DNA of 64,000 bases. It comes from Proteobacteria bacterium UBA2363 (GTDB lineage: Bacteria; Pseudomonadota; Gammaproteobacteria; Xanthomonadales; UBA2363). The notes under the pieces were generated by a model. It searched no databases. It worked only from the letters and a program-made list of their open reading frames with translations, and was not told the DNA's origin. Where the stretch lies: assembly GCA_002344355.1 (NCBI GenBank), contig DDTN01000006.1:1-64000 (forward strand), written 5' to 3'. Below are positions 42,811 to 49,899 of this stretch, in pieces. Made by a program: the position numbers and the translations under genes. Every line of letters starts with the position of its first letter. Positions within the stretch are counted from its first letter, which is position 1.

Positions 42811-43017
42811 ATGTCGACAAAGCACCGCGGCATGTACTGCATCCGCTGCCAGAAGGAGATACTGGCAGTCGGGAGTCGCCCCAACCACGTCCTGCACCTG
42901 CTGTTGACCATTGCCACGGCTGGCTTTTGGGCCATCGTGTGGGTCCTGGTCGCGCTAGGCAAAATCGGCGGCTACCGATGCCCGAGCTGTGGAGGATCAG
43001 TCAGGCCGACCTGGTAG
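42811..43017 (+). CDS. Small membrane protein with split zinc ribbon
   Basis: A 68-residue protein: Cys pair YCIRCQKE at the start, a hydrophobic hairpin (VLHLLLTIATAGFWAIVWVL) in the middle, and a second pair CPSCGGS near the end, so the two halves probably join around one zinc. Similar LITAF-like arrangements occur in small bacterial membrane proteins. It follows the exported protein by three bases; the pair may be expressed together in lysogens. Role unknown; superinfection exclusion is an inference. Confidence 0.65.
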   Translation: MSTKHRGMYCIRCQKEILAVGSRPNHVLHLLLTIATAGFWAIVWVLVALGKIGGYRCPSCGGSVRPTW

Positions 43018-43029
43018 CGCGACTCGTGC

Positions 43030-43500
43030 CTAGTAGTGCTCTCGATCCGGGCCGTCGGGCTCAAGTGCGCCGACGAGTTCGTCTTCCAGCTCTTCGTAGG
43101 GCCGCTGCTTCGCTGGGAAGTGCCGGCGCATCTGAACCGCAATCGATTGAAGCGCTTCCTGGCCGTCGGAGTTCATGGACCTGTAGGCCTCGACCAGCCG
43201 TAACTCGTCGTCTTCAAGCTCCTGTGGCGCAGGGTAGGGGACCTGGCCTTCGTTGACTTGGGCCGTCCCCGGCACGTCAGGCGTGGGCTTTCCGTTCACG
43301 GTGCCCCGAAGGATCCATTCCACAGGGACCTGAAGAGTTTCTTGTACAGCCAGCAGGTTCGGGCCCTTGAGCTTCTTGGCCTTTCCTGACTCCCATGCAT
43401 GCACGGATGGCTGCTTCAGACCAAGGCGCCTCGCGAGCTGCGCCATGCTCATGCCCCGGCGCTCGCGCGCCAGCCGAATTCGATCACCCCAATTAGTCAT
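43030..43500 (-). CDS. CI-like phage repressor (XRE family)
   Basis: A 156-residue protein with an N-terminal XRE helix-turn-helix (IRLARERRGMSMAQLARRLG, recognition helix around KQPSVHAWESGKAKK). A linker and an acidic helical C-terminus follow (ELEDDELRLVEAYRSMNSDG). It has no S24 self-cleaving peptidase domain, so induction cannot use the lambda RecA route as such. It is divergent from the Cro/YdaS-like gene with operators between. No Shine-Dalgarno sequence precedes ATG 43500. Confidence 0.85.
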   Translation of the reverse strand: MTNWGDRIRLARERRGMSMAQLARRLGLKQPSVHAWESGKAKKLKGPNLLAVQETLQVPVEWILRGTVNGKPTPDVPGTAQVNEGQVPYPAPQELEDDELRLVEAYRSMNSDGQEALQSIAVQMRRHFPAKQRPYEELEDELVGALEPDGPDREHY

Positions 43501-43577
43501 TAGGCAAGCCTAGGGCGCCGGGACTTAGCTATGGCTTGCGTTGGGGCTATAGGTGTGGCTAAGATAAGCCATGCCTA
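43501..43577. promoter_or_regulatory. Right operator cluster between repressor and Cro-like genes
   Basis: Four sites share the left-cluster motif: TAGGCAAGCCTA (43501-43512, a palindrome), TAGCTATGGCTT (43526-43537), TAGGTGTGGCTAA (43550-43562) and AAGCCATGCCTA (43566-43577). The first touches the repressor ATG and the last covers the Cro-like ATG. The rightward -10 is probably TAAGAT (43560-43565) or TATAGG (43548-43553), both weak. The layout resembles lambda OR. Confidence 0.7.
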
Positions 43578-43834
43578 ACCCCAGCAGTCCGGACACCTCC
43601 CACCTGATCAAGCTCCTCGGCGGCCCAGCGGCCGTCGCGCGCCTGTTCGATGGAATCAAGGTGCCAAGCGTCATCGGCTGGCGATCCTCCGGCATTCCCC
43701 CTGCCCGCCTTCAGACCCTGCAGGCGCTGGCCCTCACTCGGCCCGAAGTCGCGGCTGCCTTGGAGCAGTCGGGCTTCGAGCCCCTCGGGCCTTGGGCGCC
43801 TCCGGCCGAGCCCCGGCCTTGCCATGCCTCCTGA
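43571..43834 (+). CDS. Cro/YdaS-like DNA-binding protein
   Basis: An 87-residue protein with the YdaS/Cro-type helix-turn-helix: HLIKLLGGPAAVARLFDG, then VPSVIGWRSSGIPPARLQTL. Such proteins repress the lysogenic promoter during lytic growth. The C-terminus is Pro-rich. It is the first gene of the rightward operon. No ribosome site precedes ATG 43571, and the predicted -10 is 5 bases away, so the message may be leaderless. Confidence 0.8.
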   Translation: MPNPSSPDTSHLIKLLGGPAAVARLFDGIKVPSVIGWRSSGIPPARLQTLQALALTRPEVAAALEQSGFEPLGPWAPPAEPRPCHAS

Positions 43835-43849
43835 CCCCTGGAGCACCCC

Positions 43850-44089
43850 ATGAACGACACCTTTGGCCAGCACGGAGGAACTTTCGCCGAGCGCGTAGAG
43901 GCCCTCCTCGAAGAGCGCGAAGACCCCGGCCTGTGCTCGGTGAGTTGGCCGCTGGCACCGAACCGGACGGTCTACGTCACCGGCACCCCGAAGTTCTGCA
44001 TCGAGGCGCTTTACCGGCTCCGGGTTGCGGAGTCCGCCGACCAGGACCGCCGTTTCGCCGGCGCGGCCCCGCCCAATCCCCCCGACTGA
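43850..44089 (+). CDS. Hypothetical phage protein, 79 residues
   Basis: Starts MNDTFGQHGGTFAERVEALL, includes LAPNRTVYVTGTPKFCIEAL, and ends in a Pro-rich tail. Located between Cro-like and CII-like genes, where lambda-type phages often have small regulators. No known family. Confidence 0.55.
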   Translation: MNDTFGQHGGTFAERVEALLEEREDPGLCSVSWPLAPNRTVYVTGTPKFCIEALYRLRVAESADQDRRFAGAAPPNPPD

Positions 44090-44157
44090 CCACTGCGTGT
44101 CCATGCCCGCAGTGTGACCCCTACCTCCCCACCAGCACACGTTCAACGGGAGCAGCC

Positions 44158-44637
44158 ATGAACATCATCGACACCGCCCACGCCACTGTCGCCGAGTACC
44201 CGGGCGGCAGCGAGGCGCTGGGTCCGCGCGTGGGCATCATCCCCGCCGTCCTGCGCTCCAAGGTCAACCCGAACAACACCACCCACCACCTGACCCTGGT
44301 CGAGGCGGCCCGGGTCATGGCGGTTTCGGGCGACCACCGGATGCTGCATGCCCTGGCAGCCGAGCTCGACCACGTCGCGCTGCCGATCGCGGGCGGGGAG
44401 GGTGTCGACGACAGCCTGCTCGACCTCACCCTCAACCAGTCCCAGGCCCAGGGCGAGTTCGCCGCGGCGCTCCAGCAGGCCTTGGCCGACGGGGCGATCA
44501 GCGAGAACGAAATGCGGGCCATCGCCAGCGCCGCCGCCGGCAAGCAGGCAGCCCTGACCCTGCTGCTGCGCCGGGTGCATGAGATGCACAAGGCCAGCAG
44601 CCGCGGGCCGGTGGTGGCGATCAGGGGAGCGCGCTGA
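44158..44637 (+). CDS. CII-like phage regulatory protein
   Basis: A 159-residue protein of the phage regulatory CII family. It contains LRSKVNPNNTTHHLTLVEAA and VSGDHRMLHALAAELDHVAL, then a helical C-terminus. CII-type proteins activate repressor synthesis and integration promoters. The frame is open upstream, but ATG 44158 follows an ACGGGAGC ribosome site. Its position after the Cro-like gene fits. Confidence 0.8.
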   Translation: MNIIDTAHATVAEYPGGSEALGPRVGIIPAVLRSKVNPNNTTHHLTLVEAARVMAVSGDHRMLHALAAELDHVALPIAGGEGVDDSLLDLTLNQSQAQGEFAAALQQALADGAISENEMRAIASAAAGKQAALTLLLRRVHEMHKASSRGPVVAIRGAR

Positions 44638-44638
44638 C

Positions 44639-44995
44639 ATGCAACTGCCCGCCTGCGTCCTGCCGCCGCCCCGCCGGCGACCGAACAACCGCCCCAACGT
44701 CTCCCCCGAGATCCTGCGCACCCCGGTCGGGCAGGTGAGCCCGGCCATGGCGGTGCGGGTCGAGGACAGCGTCCTGCTCTACCTGCGCCGCCACGGCGCC
44801 GCCGCGGTGCACGACATTGCAGACGGCATCAGCCGCGGCTTCTATGCGACCCGCGACGCCGTGCGCCGGCTGGTTGCCCTCGACCAGGTCGAAGCGATTC
44901 CTGGCCAGCTCCTGCTCACTGCTTCCGGCCTGTGCCAAGGCCGCGCAGTGCAGACCTTCCGGCTGGTGGCAGGGCAGGGGAGGGCGGCGTCTTGA
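44639..44995 (+). CDS. Winged-helix phage protein
   Basis: A 118-residue protein with a basic Pro-rich start (MQLPACVLPPPRRRPNNRPN) and a winged-helix-like core (DSVLLYLRRHGAAAVHDIAD, then YATRDAVRRLVALDQVEAIP). Probably DNA-binding. The stop shares TGATG with the next tiny gene. Confidence 0.6.
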   Translation: MQLPACVLPPPRRRPNNRPNVSPEILRTPVGQVSPAMAVRVEDSVLLYLRRHGAAAVHDIADGISRGFYATRDAVRRLVALDQVEAIPGQLLLTASGLCQGRAVQTFRLVAGQGRAAS

Positions 44996-45096
44996 TGGCG
45001 CGGTCCCTGCTCGGCCAGTCCCTGGTCGCAATCGCCTGGGCGCTGTGGGTGGTCGCCATGCTGATCGGCCGCGCCGGCGAGGCACTGCGCCGGTGA
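44995..45096 (+). CDS. 33-residue single-pass membrane protein
   Basis: MARSLLGQSLVAIAWALWVV continues into MLIGRAGEALRR, a single transmembrane helix with a basic end. The TGATG at its start and the GTGA at its end overlap the flanking genes, which supports real translation. Too short for automatic annotation. No homologue recognised. Confidence 0.5.
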   Translation: MARSLLGQSLVAIAWALWVVAMLIGRAGEALRR

Positions 45097-45329
45097 GCGA
45101 GTCCGCGGCGCCGATCACCCTGCGCGAGGCGATCCTGCGCGCGCTGTCGGAGGCCGGCGGGCCGGTGGATGCCTTCGCGCTGCGCGGCCGGGTCGAGCGG
45201 CTGCTGCCGCCTGGCGACGATGGCGACCTGTACGCCGAGCTCGACACGCTGATCGCCGACGGCCTCGTGCGCTTCGTGCCCCGGTACGGGTGGGAGCTGG
45301 TACCGCAGACGGGGGTTGGGCATGGCTGA
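45093..45329 (+). CDS. Winged-helix phage protein, 78 residues
   Basis: Starts at GTG 45093 (VSESAAPITLREAILRALSE) and has a small winged-helix pattern (LRGRVERLLPPGDDGDLYAE, then LIADGLVRFVPRYGWELVPQ). It resembles phage DNA-binding accessory proteins. Overlaps the neighbours. Confidence 0.6.
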   Translation: MSESAAPITLREAILRALSEAGGPVDAFALRGRVERLLPPGDDGDLYAELDTLIADGLVRFVPRYGWELVPQTGVGHG

Positions 45330-45537
45330 CGACTGCCCGCATACCGACGTTGCCAGGATGGACCACACCCTCGGCCATTACGAGGACGCCAGGCCCATGG
45401 TCAACCGGATGTGCCGGCGATGCAAGACGCACTGGTACGGCGAGGCTGGCGTAGCGGTGTTCGAGATGCCGCGCGCGGTCTGGGATCGGTGGATGGATTC
45501 CGGTTTGACCTACAAGCACGGCGTGGCCGCCGAATGA
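45322..45537 (+). CDS. Small Cys-containing phage protein
   Basis: A 71-residue protein (MADDCPHTDVARMDHTLGHY start) with the motif MCRRCKTHWYGEAGVAVFEM, a likely zinc knuckle. ATG 45322 is preferred over TTG 45316. Unrecognised. Confidence 0.55.
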   Translation: MADDCPHTDVARMDHTLGHYEDARPMVNRMCRRCKTHWYGEAGVAVFEMPRAVWDRWMDSGLTYKHGVAAE

Positions 45538-45773
45538 GCGGCATCACTCACTGCCTCGACCACGCCCTGGTGATCGCCAGGGACCGGGTGCCGGCCGACC
45601 AGGTCGCCGCCCGGCTCGCCGCCGTGCCCGAGGCCTGCGCCCACCCTGACCGGTGCGGCCACGCCGCGCGCGGCTGCCGGCAGGTCAACCGCGACTACCT
45701 GGCCGACACCTACCGGGTGGCGGCAGCCGTTGAGGCGGCGAAGGCACGCGCCAAAACCGCGAGGACGCCCTGA
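45534..45773 (+). CDS. Hypothetical phage protein, 79 residues
   Basis: Begins MSGITHCLDHALVIARDRVP, with four Cys in CAHPDRCGHAARGC and a helical end. Overlaps the previous stop as ATGA and shares one base with the next start. No known family. Confidence 0.55.
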   Translation: MSGITHCLDHALVIARDRVPADQVAARLAAVPEACAHPDRCGHAARGCRQVNRDYLADTYRVAAAVEAAKARAKTARTP

Positions 45774-46150
45774 TGCGATCGCCCCTCGCGAAATGCACCC
45801 CTGACCAGCAGGCCCGACAGGACGCCGCCCGGTCGATGGGTTGCGTCGCGTGCTGGATCAACCAGGAGGTCGGCGGCTTCCGGCCGACCGGGATGTGGGT
45901 CGAGATCCACCACCAGCTCAGGGGTGGGCACCGGTACAGCCAGGACGCCACGGTCTGCCTGTGCCACTGGCACCACCAGGGCAAGCACTTCCCCCATGGC
46001 TGCGACGCCTGGCCGGCGCGCCGGGTCGCCGCGCGCTTCGGCCCCAGCCTCGCGCGCATGCCCAACACCTTCCGCGCCACCTACGGCGACGACGCCTTCC
46101 TGCTCGCCGCCCAGAACCGCCTGCTCGCCGCATCGAGGGCTACCGCGTGA
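45773..46150 (+). CDS. Ref-family RecA-dependent nuclease
   Basis: A 125-residue protein of the phage P1 Ref family, HNH-type nucleases that cut at RecA-formed D-loops. The signature is CVACWINQEVGGFRPTGMWV, then EIHHQLRGGHRYSQDATVCL and CHWHHQGKHFPHG with metal-binding His/Cys. Ref needs RecA filaments to cut, which is notable beside the phage's own RdgC. Shares one base with the previous stop. Confidence 0.8.
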   Translation: MRSPLAKCTPDQQARQDAARSMGCVACWINQEVGGFRPTGMWVEIHHQLRGGHRYSQDATVCLCHWHHQGKHFPHGCDAWPARRVAARFGPSLARMPNTFRATYGDDAFLLAAQNRLLAASRATA

Positions 46151-47244
46151 CCACCCTGGCCGACTTGCATATCACCGCCTCCCGGAAGCTGCTGGAAGGC
46201 CAGCCGCTTTCCCCGTCCGAACGCGCTGCGCTGGAGCGTGCGCCTGCACCCGCGAGACCTGCCATGTCCCAGAGCCGATCCCATCCGTCGCCTCACGTGG
46301 CGAAGGCATCCCTGCAACCCGGTGCCGCAGAGGTGGCGCGGCAGGTGCGCTACCTCGCCGCGCAGGCCCAGGGCGATACGGTCCGGCTGGCGCCGGCGAT
46401 GGCCCGGGCGATCCTGGACACCTGCAACTGGCAGGGGCAGCGCCCGATCAACCCGCACCGTGTCGAGCGCACCCGGCGCTGGATCGAGCAGGGGCAGTGG
46501 ATCGGCGCCACCAGCATCATCGAGTTCGCCATGACCCCCGACCAGCGGGTCTACCTGGTGAACGGCCAGCACCGGTTGACGGCGTGCCTGCTGACCGGCC
46601 AGCCGATCGAGGTCCGGCTGAACATCGTGCCCTGCGACGACATGGCCGCGGTTCGCCAGCTCTACGCCTGTCACGACCGCGACGACGGCCGCCGCACGAA
46701 GGGCGAGGTGCTGGACGCCATCGGCATCGCCGAGTCGATCGGCATCAGCCGCGCCGGCGCCCGGTCGCTCTACGACGCGCTGGGCTTCCTCCGGAACGGC
46801 CTGGAGCCGCCGGGCAACGCTGCCGCCGCCGCTGACGCTCGGGACGCCGACAGCCGCCACGCCCAGATGCACGACTGGGCGCGCGAGGCCGGGCACTGGG
46901 AGGGGATCGTCGCGGCCGCGCCGGCGCCGGTCCAGCGCAGCCTCCGGCGCGCCGGCCTGACCGCCGTCGCCCTGTACACCCTGCGCCACTGCGCCGCCAA
47001 GGCCCAGACCTTCTGGCGGGGCGTGGCCGAAGACGACGGCCTGCGCCGCGGCGATCCCCGCAAGGCCCTGCTGATCGACCTGGCCTGCCGGGCGCTCAAC
47101 GCCGGCGGCGCCCGGCTCACCGTGCTGCAGCCGGTCGCCGCCTGGAACGCCTGGCACGCGCGCCGCGAGCTGCGCAGCATCCGCATCCGCGAGGACGATC
47201 CCCTGGTGATCGCCGGCACGCCGCTGGGGGTGCGCCGTGGGTGA
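46147..47244 (+). CDS. ParB/DGQHR-fold phage protein
   Basis: A 365-residue protein. The core segment (INPHRVERTRRWIEQGQWIG, then YLVNGQHRLTACLLTGQPIE) matches the NGQHR-type motif of ParB/sulfiredoxin-fold proteins, where this loop binds nucleotides. A helical C-terminal domain of about 200 residues follows. GTG 46147 shares GTGA with the previous stop; ATG 46264 (MSQSRSHPSP) is a possible shorter start. Its role is unknown; a DNA-related function is inferred from its neighbours. Confidence 0.65.
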   Translation: MTTLADLHITASRKLLEGQPLSPSERAALERAPAPARPAMSQSRSHPSPHVAKASLQPGAAEVARQVRYLAAQAQGDTVRLAPAMARAILDTCNWQGQRPINPHRVERTRRWIEQGQWIGATSIIEFAMTPDQRVYLVNGQHRLTACLLTGQPIEVRLNIVPCDDMAAVRQLYACHDRDDGRRTKGEVLDAIGIAESIGISRAGARSLYDALGFLRNGLEPPGNAAAAADARDADSRHAQMHDWAREAGHWEGIVAAAPAPVQRSLRRAGLTAVALYTLRHCAAKAQTFWRGVAEDDGLRRGDPRKALLIDLACRALNAGGARLTVLQPVAAWNAWHARRELRSIRIREDDPLVIAGTPLGVRRG

Positions 47245-48220
47245 GCTGGTCGAGATCCCCCTGCGCCTGCTGGCGCCGTCTCCCTACGCCCGGCCAACCA
47301 ACCATGACGCCGTCAAGGCGCTGGTCGGATCCATCGGCGAGCACGGCCTGCTGCAGCCGATCGTCGTGGTGCGCGCGCCGGTAATGGACCGCGGCGTCAG
47401 CGTCGAGGGCTTCCGCATCGTCGCCGGCCACCACCGGGTCGCGGCCTTCCGCCAGCTCGACCGGCACGAGATCCCGGCCACGGTCCTGACCTGTCCCCAC
47501 AACAGCTACGACGCCGAGATCGCCGAGCTGGACGAGAACCTGTGCCGGCACGAGCTGAGCCCGGCCGAGCGCGCCGCGGCCATCCGCCGCCGGGCGGACC
47601 TGTGGGAGGCGAAGCGAGGCCTGGCCGAGACTGGTGGGACAAATTGCCCCAGCAGTCAAAATGCACGACTGGCGGATGGTCGACGGAAGGGCGCCCAGCA
47701 CCAGCAGCAATTCGCCGCTGAGACCGCGGCGGCCACTGGAAAGGATAAGCGTGAGGTCAACCGCGAGCTGGCCCGCGCGCGCGCCGTGGCCGAGGCCGGC
47801 GCCGACCCCGCCGACCTGCGCGGCACCAGCCTCGACAAGGCCGTGGAGCTGGACGCCCTGGCCAAGAAGCCCGTGGAAGAGCGCCGCGCGCTGATCCAGC
47901 AGGCCAAGGCCGGCGAGCAGGTGACCGCGCGCGCTGCCCCCGCAGCGCCCCCGCCACTGCGCAAGCCGCGCTCCAAGACCGCCCCGATCGTCCTGGACCT
48001 GCTGACCCGCCTCGAGGGCATCCAGCAACTGCTCCCGCTCGAGGACCTGGGCCGAAGCATCCTGCTGCAGCTCGACACCACCGACGCCGAGCTGCACGCC
48101 CGCCTGCAGGCCGTTGTGCCCACCCTACACGTCCTGGGCGCCCTCGCCGACGCCTACGACCCCGCCGGCGAGCTGATGCCCGACCCCATGCCGCTGGCGC
48201 GGGGAGGGCGCCCCACGTGA
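47237..48220 (+). CDS. ParB-like nuclease domain protein
   Basis: A 327-residue protein with an N-terminal ParB/Spo0J domain: LLAPSPYARPTNHDAVKALV, then GLLQPIVVV, RIVAGHHRVAAFRQL and AELDENLCRHELSPAERAA. This domain is a CTP switch in true ParB proteins. A central helix-turn-helix-like segment (AAATGKDKREVNRELARARA) and a long C-terminus follow. No ParA is adjacent, so plasmid-style partition is unlikely; it is probably a phage replication or transcription factor. GTG 47237 overlaps the upstream gene. Confidence 0.78.
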   Translation: MGELVEIPLRLLAPSPYARPTNHDAVKALVGSIGEHGLLQPIVVVRAPVMDRGVSVEGFRIVAGHHRVAAFRQLDRHEIPATVLTCPHNSYDAEIAELDENLCRHELSPAERAAAIRRRADLWEAKRGLAETGGTNCPSSQNARLADGRRKGAQHQQQFAAETAAATGKDKREVNRELARARAVAEAGADPADLRGTSLDKAVELDALAKKPVEERRALIQQAKAGEQVTARAAPAAPPPLRKPRSKTAPIVLDLLTRLEGIQQLLPLEDLGRSILLQLDTTDAELHARLQAVVPTLHVLGALADAYDPAGELMPDPMPLARGGRPT

Positions 48221-49035
48221 GCACGGTCATCATGGCCGCCTGCTGGCCCCTCAAGCTGCCGCCGACCCAGAAGGCCGTGCTGATCAGCCTGGCCGACAAC
48301 GCAAACGACGCCGGCGCCTGCTGGCCGTCGATACCCACCATCTGCGAGCGCACCTGCCTGGGGCGCACCGCCGTCATGGACGCGATCCGGGGCCTGGAGG
48401 CGATCGGCTACCTGGTAGCGGACCGGTCGAACGGGCGGCACACCCGGTACACGGTGACGGTCGCACAGCGCCCCCTGATCGAGCCCAGACCCGTCCGTCA
48501 GGCGGACCGGTCGCCGCGGCGGACCGGTCCGGCAGGCGCACCGAACCAGTCCGCCTCGCGGACCGCACCCGTCCGCCAGGCGGACTCTAACCGTCAAGAA
48601 CCGTCAGGAACCGTCATCCAAGAGCAGAGGCCCGCGCCTGCGGCGCCGGCCCCTGACCATGCGAAGCGCGCCGCCCCTGAACGATTGCCCGACCCGCCCG
48701 AGTGGATCGACCGGGAGGCCTGGGACGGGTTCGTCGAAATGCGGCGGCGGATGAAAAAGCCACTCACCGCCCGCGCCGCCGCGCTGCTGTTCGCGAAGCT
48801 CGACCGCTTCCGCGCCGCCGGGCACTGCCCGAAGACCTGCCTGGACCGATCGACGGTGAACGGCTGGCAGGACGTCTACACCCCGAAGCCGGAGGACACC
48901 CATGCAGCAGGTTCAGCAGGTAGCGGCCGCCACGCTGTCGGCGTTGGAGGCCGGATCGCCGAGCTCAATCGCCGCCGCGCGGTCGAGCGCGGAGACGCCG
49001 AAGTCGTCGATGGCGAGTGCACCCGCGTTGGCTGA
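48217..49035 (+). CDS. Replication initiator, O-like, with origin inside the gene
   Basis: A 272-residue protein. Residues 1-90 form a winged helix-turn-helix (WPLKLPPTQKAVLISLADNA, then TCLGRTAVMDAIRGLEAIGY). A low-complexity Arg/Pro/Ser linker (VRQAD repeated, SNRQEPSGT) follows, and the C-terminal part (PPEWIDREAWDGFVEMRRRM) resembles phage O-like/DnaT-like helicase-loading regions. The linker-coding DNA holds five 15-base iterons, exactly where lambda O carries its origin. GTG start overlapping ParB's stop. Confidence 0.8.
   Translation: MSTVIMAACWPLKLPPTQKAVLISLADNANDAGACWPSIPTICERTCLGRTAVMDAIRGLEAIGYLVADRSNGRHTRYTVTVAQRPLIEPRPVRQADRSPRRTGPAGAPNQSASRTAPVRQADSNRQEPSGTVIQEQRPAPAAPAPDHAKRAAPERLPDPPEWIDREAWDGFVEMRRRMKKPLTARAAALLFAKLDRFRAAGHCPKTCLDRSTVNGWQDVYTPKPEDTHAAGSAGSGRHAVGVGGRIAELNRRRAVERGDAEVVDGECTRVG
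48493..48618. repeat. Replication-origin iterons and A+T-richer direct repeats
   Basis: Five 15-base imperfect palindromes with consensus GTCCGCCAGGCGGAC begin at 48493, 48510, 48527, 48549 and 48571; spacing is 17, 17, 22 and 22 bases. They are followed by three 10-base direct repeats AACCGTCAnn at 48589, 48599 and 48609, of lower G+C than the surroundings. The arrangement matches lambda ori, with iterons followed by an unwinding region. The iterons also encode the VRQAD repeats of the linker. Confidence 0.8.
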
Positions 49036-49615
49036 CCGGGTGATCGAGCGGCTGTGGGAGCGGATGGGCGAGATCTACGGCCACCGCTGGCCCAGCAGCT
49101 ACGGCGACGACCCGCTCACCGGCGCTGGTCGCACCTGGGCGAAGGGGCTTGCCGGCCTGAGCGCCGAGCAGATCGGCGACGGTGTCTCGGCCTGCATGGC
49201 GAGCGCCGAGCCCTGGCCGCCGACGCTGCCGGAGTTCCGGGCCCTGTGCCTCGGCATCCCGTCCCTCAGCACCGTGCGCCAGGAGCTGCGCCCCGGCGCC
49301 GCCACCCGATCGCGGTTCGCCCTGGAGGTGTGGTCCCGCATCGACAGCTGGCGGTTCCGCCAGGCGAACGCGGACGAGGCTGGCCGGTTGATCCGGGACG
49401 CCTACGAGACCGCCCGGGAGCACGTCATGCGCGGCGGGGCGCTGCCGGACTTGCCGATCGCGGAGCTGGAGGGCCAGGCCGCCGCACCGCCGCCGCGCAA
49501 GGCCAGCCCGGAGGTGGTGGCCCAGCACGTGGAGCAGATGATGCGGCTGGTGGGGCGCCCGCCGGTCGAGGTGGACGACGAGGTCGGCGAGATCGACGAG
49601 GGCACCCCGGTATGA
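48902..49615 (+). CDS. Replication protein P-like (helicase loader type)
   Basis: A 237-residue protein following the O-like gene, as P follows O in lambda. The core is ERLWERMGEIYGHRWPSSYG, then LSAEQIGDGVSACMASAEPW and PPTLPEFRALC, typical of phage P-type replication proteins. These recruit DnaB helicase. ATG 48902 has a strong GGAGG site but overlaps the O-like gene by 134 bases; ATG 49010 (MASAPALADR) is an alternative with no such site. Confidence 0.75.
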   Translation: MQQVQQVAAATLSALEAGSPSSIAAARSSAETPKSSMASAPALADRVIERLWERMGEIYGHRWPSSYGDDPLTGAGRTWAKGLAGLSAEQIGDGVSACMASAEPWPPTLPEFRALCLGIPSLSTVRQELRPGAATRSRFALEVWSRIDSWRFRQANADEAGRLIRDAYETAREHVMRGGALPDLPIAELEGQAAAPPPRKASPEVVAQHVEQMMRLVGRPPVEVDDEVGEIDEGTPV

Positions 49616-49899
49616 GCGCCCGCGCGCCCCTGCTCTGCCCCTTCCAGGCGCCGCCGGTTCTCGCCGGAGGGCTGTCGGCCGTGCCGACCGAGGGCGTGGC
49701 CTTCCTGGCCCGGCACCCGAACGCCACGGCCCGCCAGCTCGCCGAGCGCTGCCAGGTCAGCCGCGCGACCGCACACCGCTGGCTGCAACTGGTGCGCGGC
49801 GCAGGCGACGACGAGCTGGCCACCGAACTCGAAGACGCCGGCCGCCGCCACAGCGCCATGGCCCAGATCATGGTGCGCCGCCGCCGGAGGATGCAGTGA
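49612..49899 (+). CDS. Helix-turn-helix phage protein, 95 residues
   Basis: Contains an IclR/MarR-like helix-turn-helix (FLARHPNATARQLAERCQVS, followed by RATAHRWLQL). ATG 49612 overlaps the P-like stop. Possibly a phage transcription regulator. The basic tail (MVRRRRRMQ) may bind nucleic acid. Confidence 0.65.
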   Translation: MSARAPLLCPFQAPPVLAGGLSAVPTEGVAFLARHPNATARQLAERCQVSRATAHRWLQLVRGAGDDELATELEDAGRRHSAMAQIMVRRRRRMQ

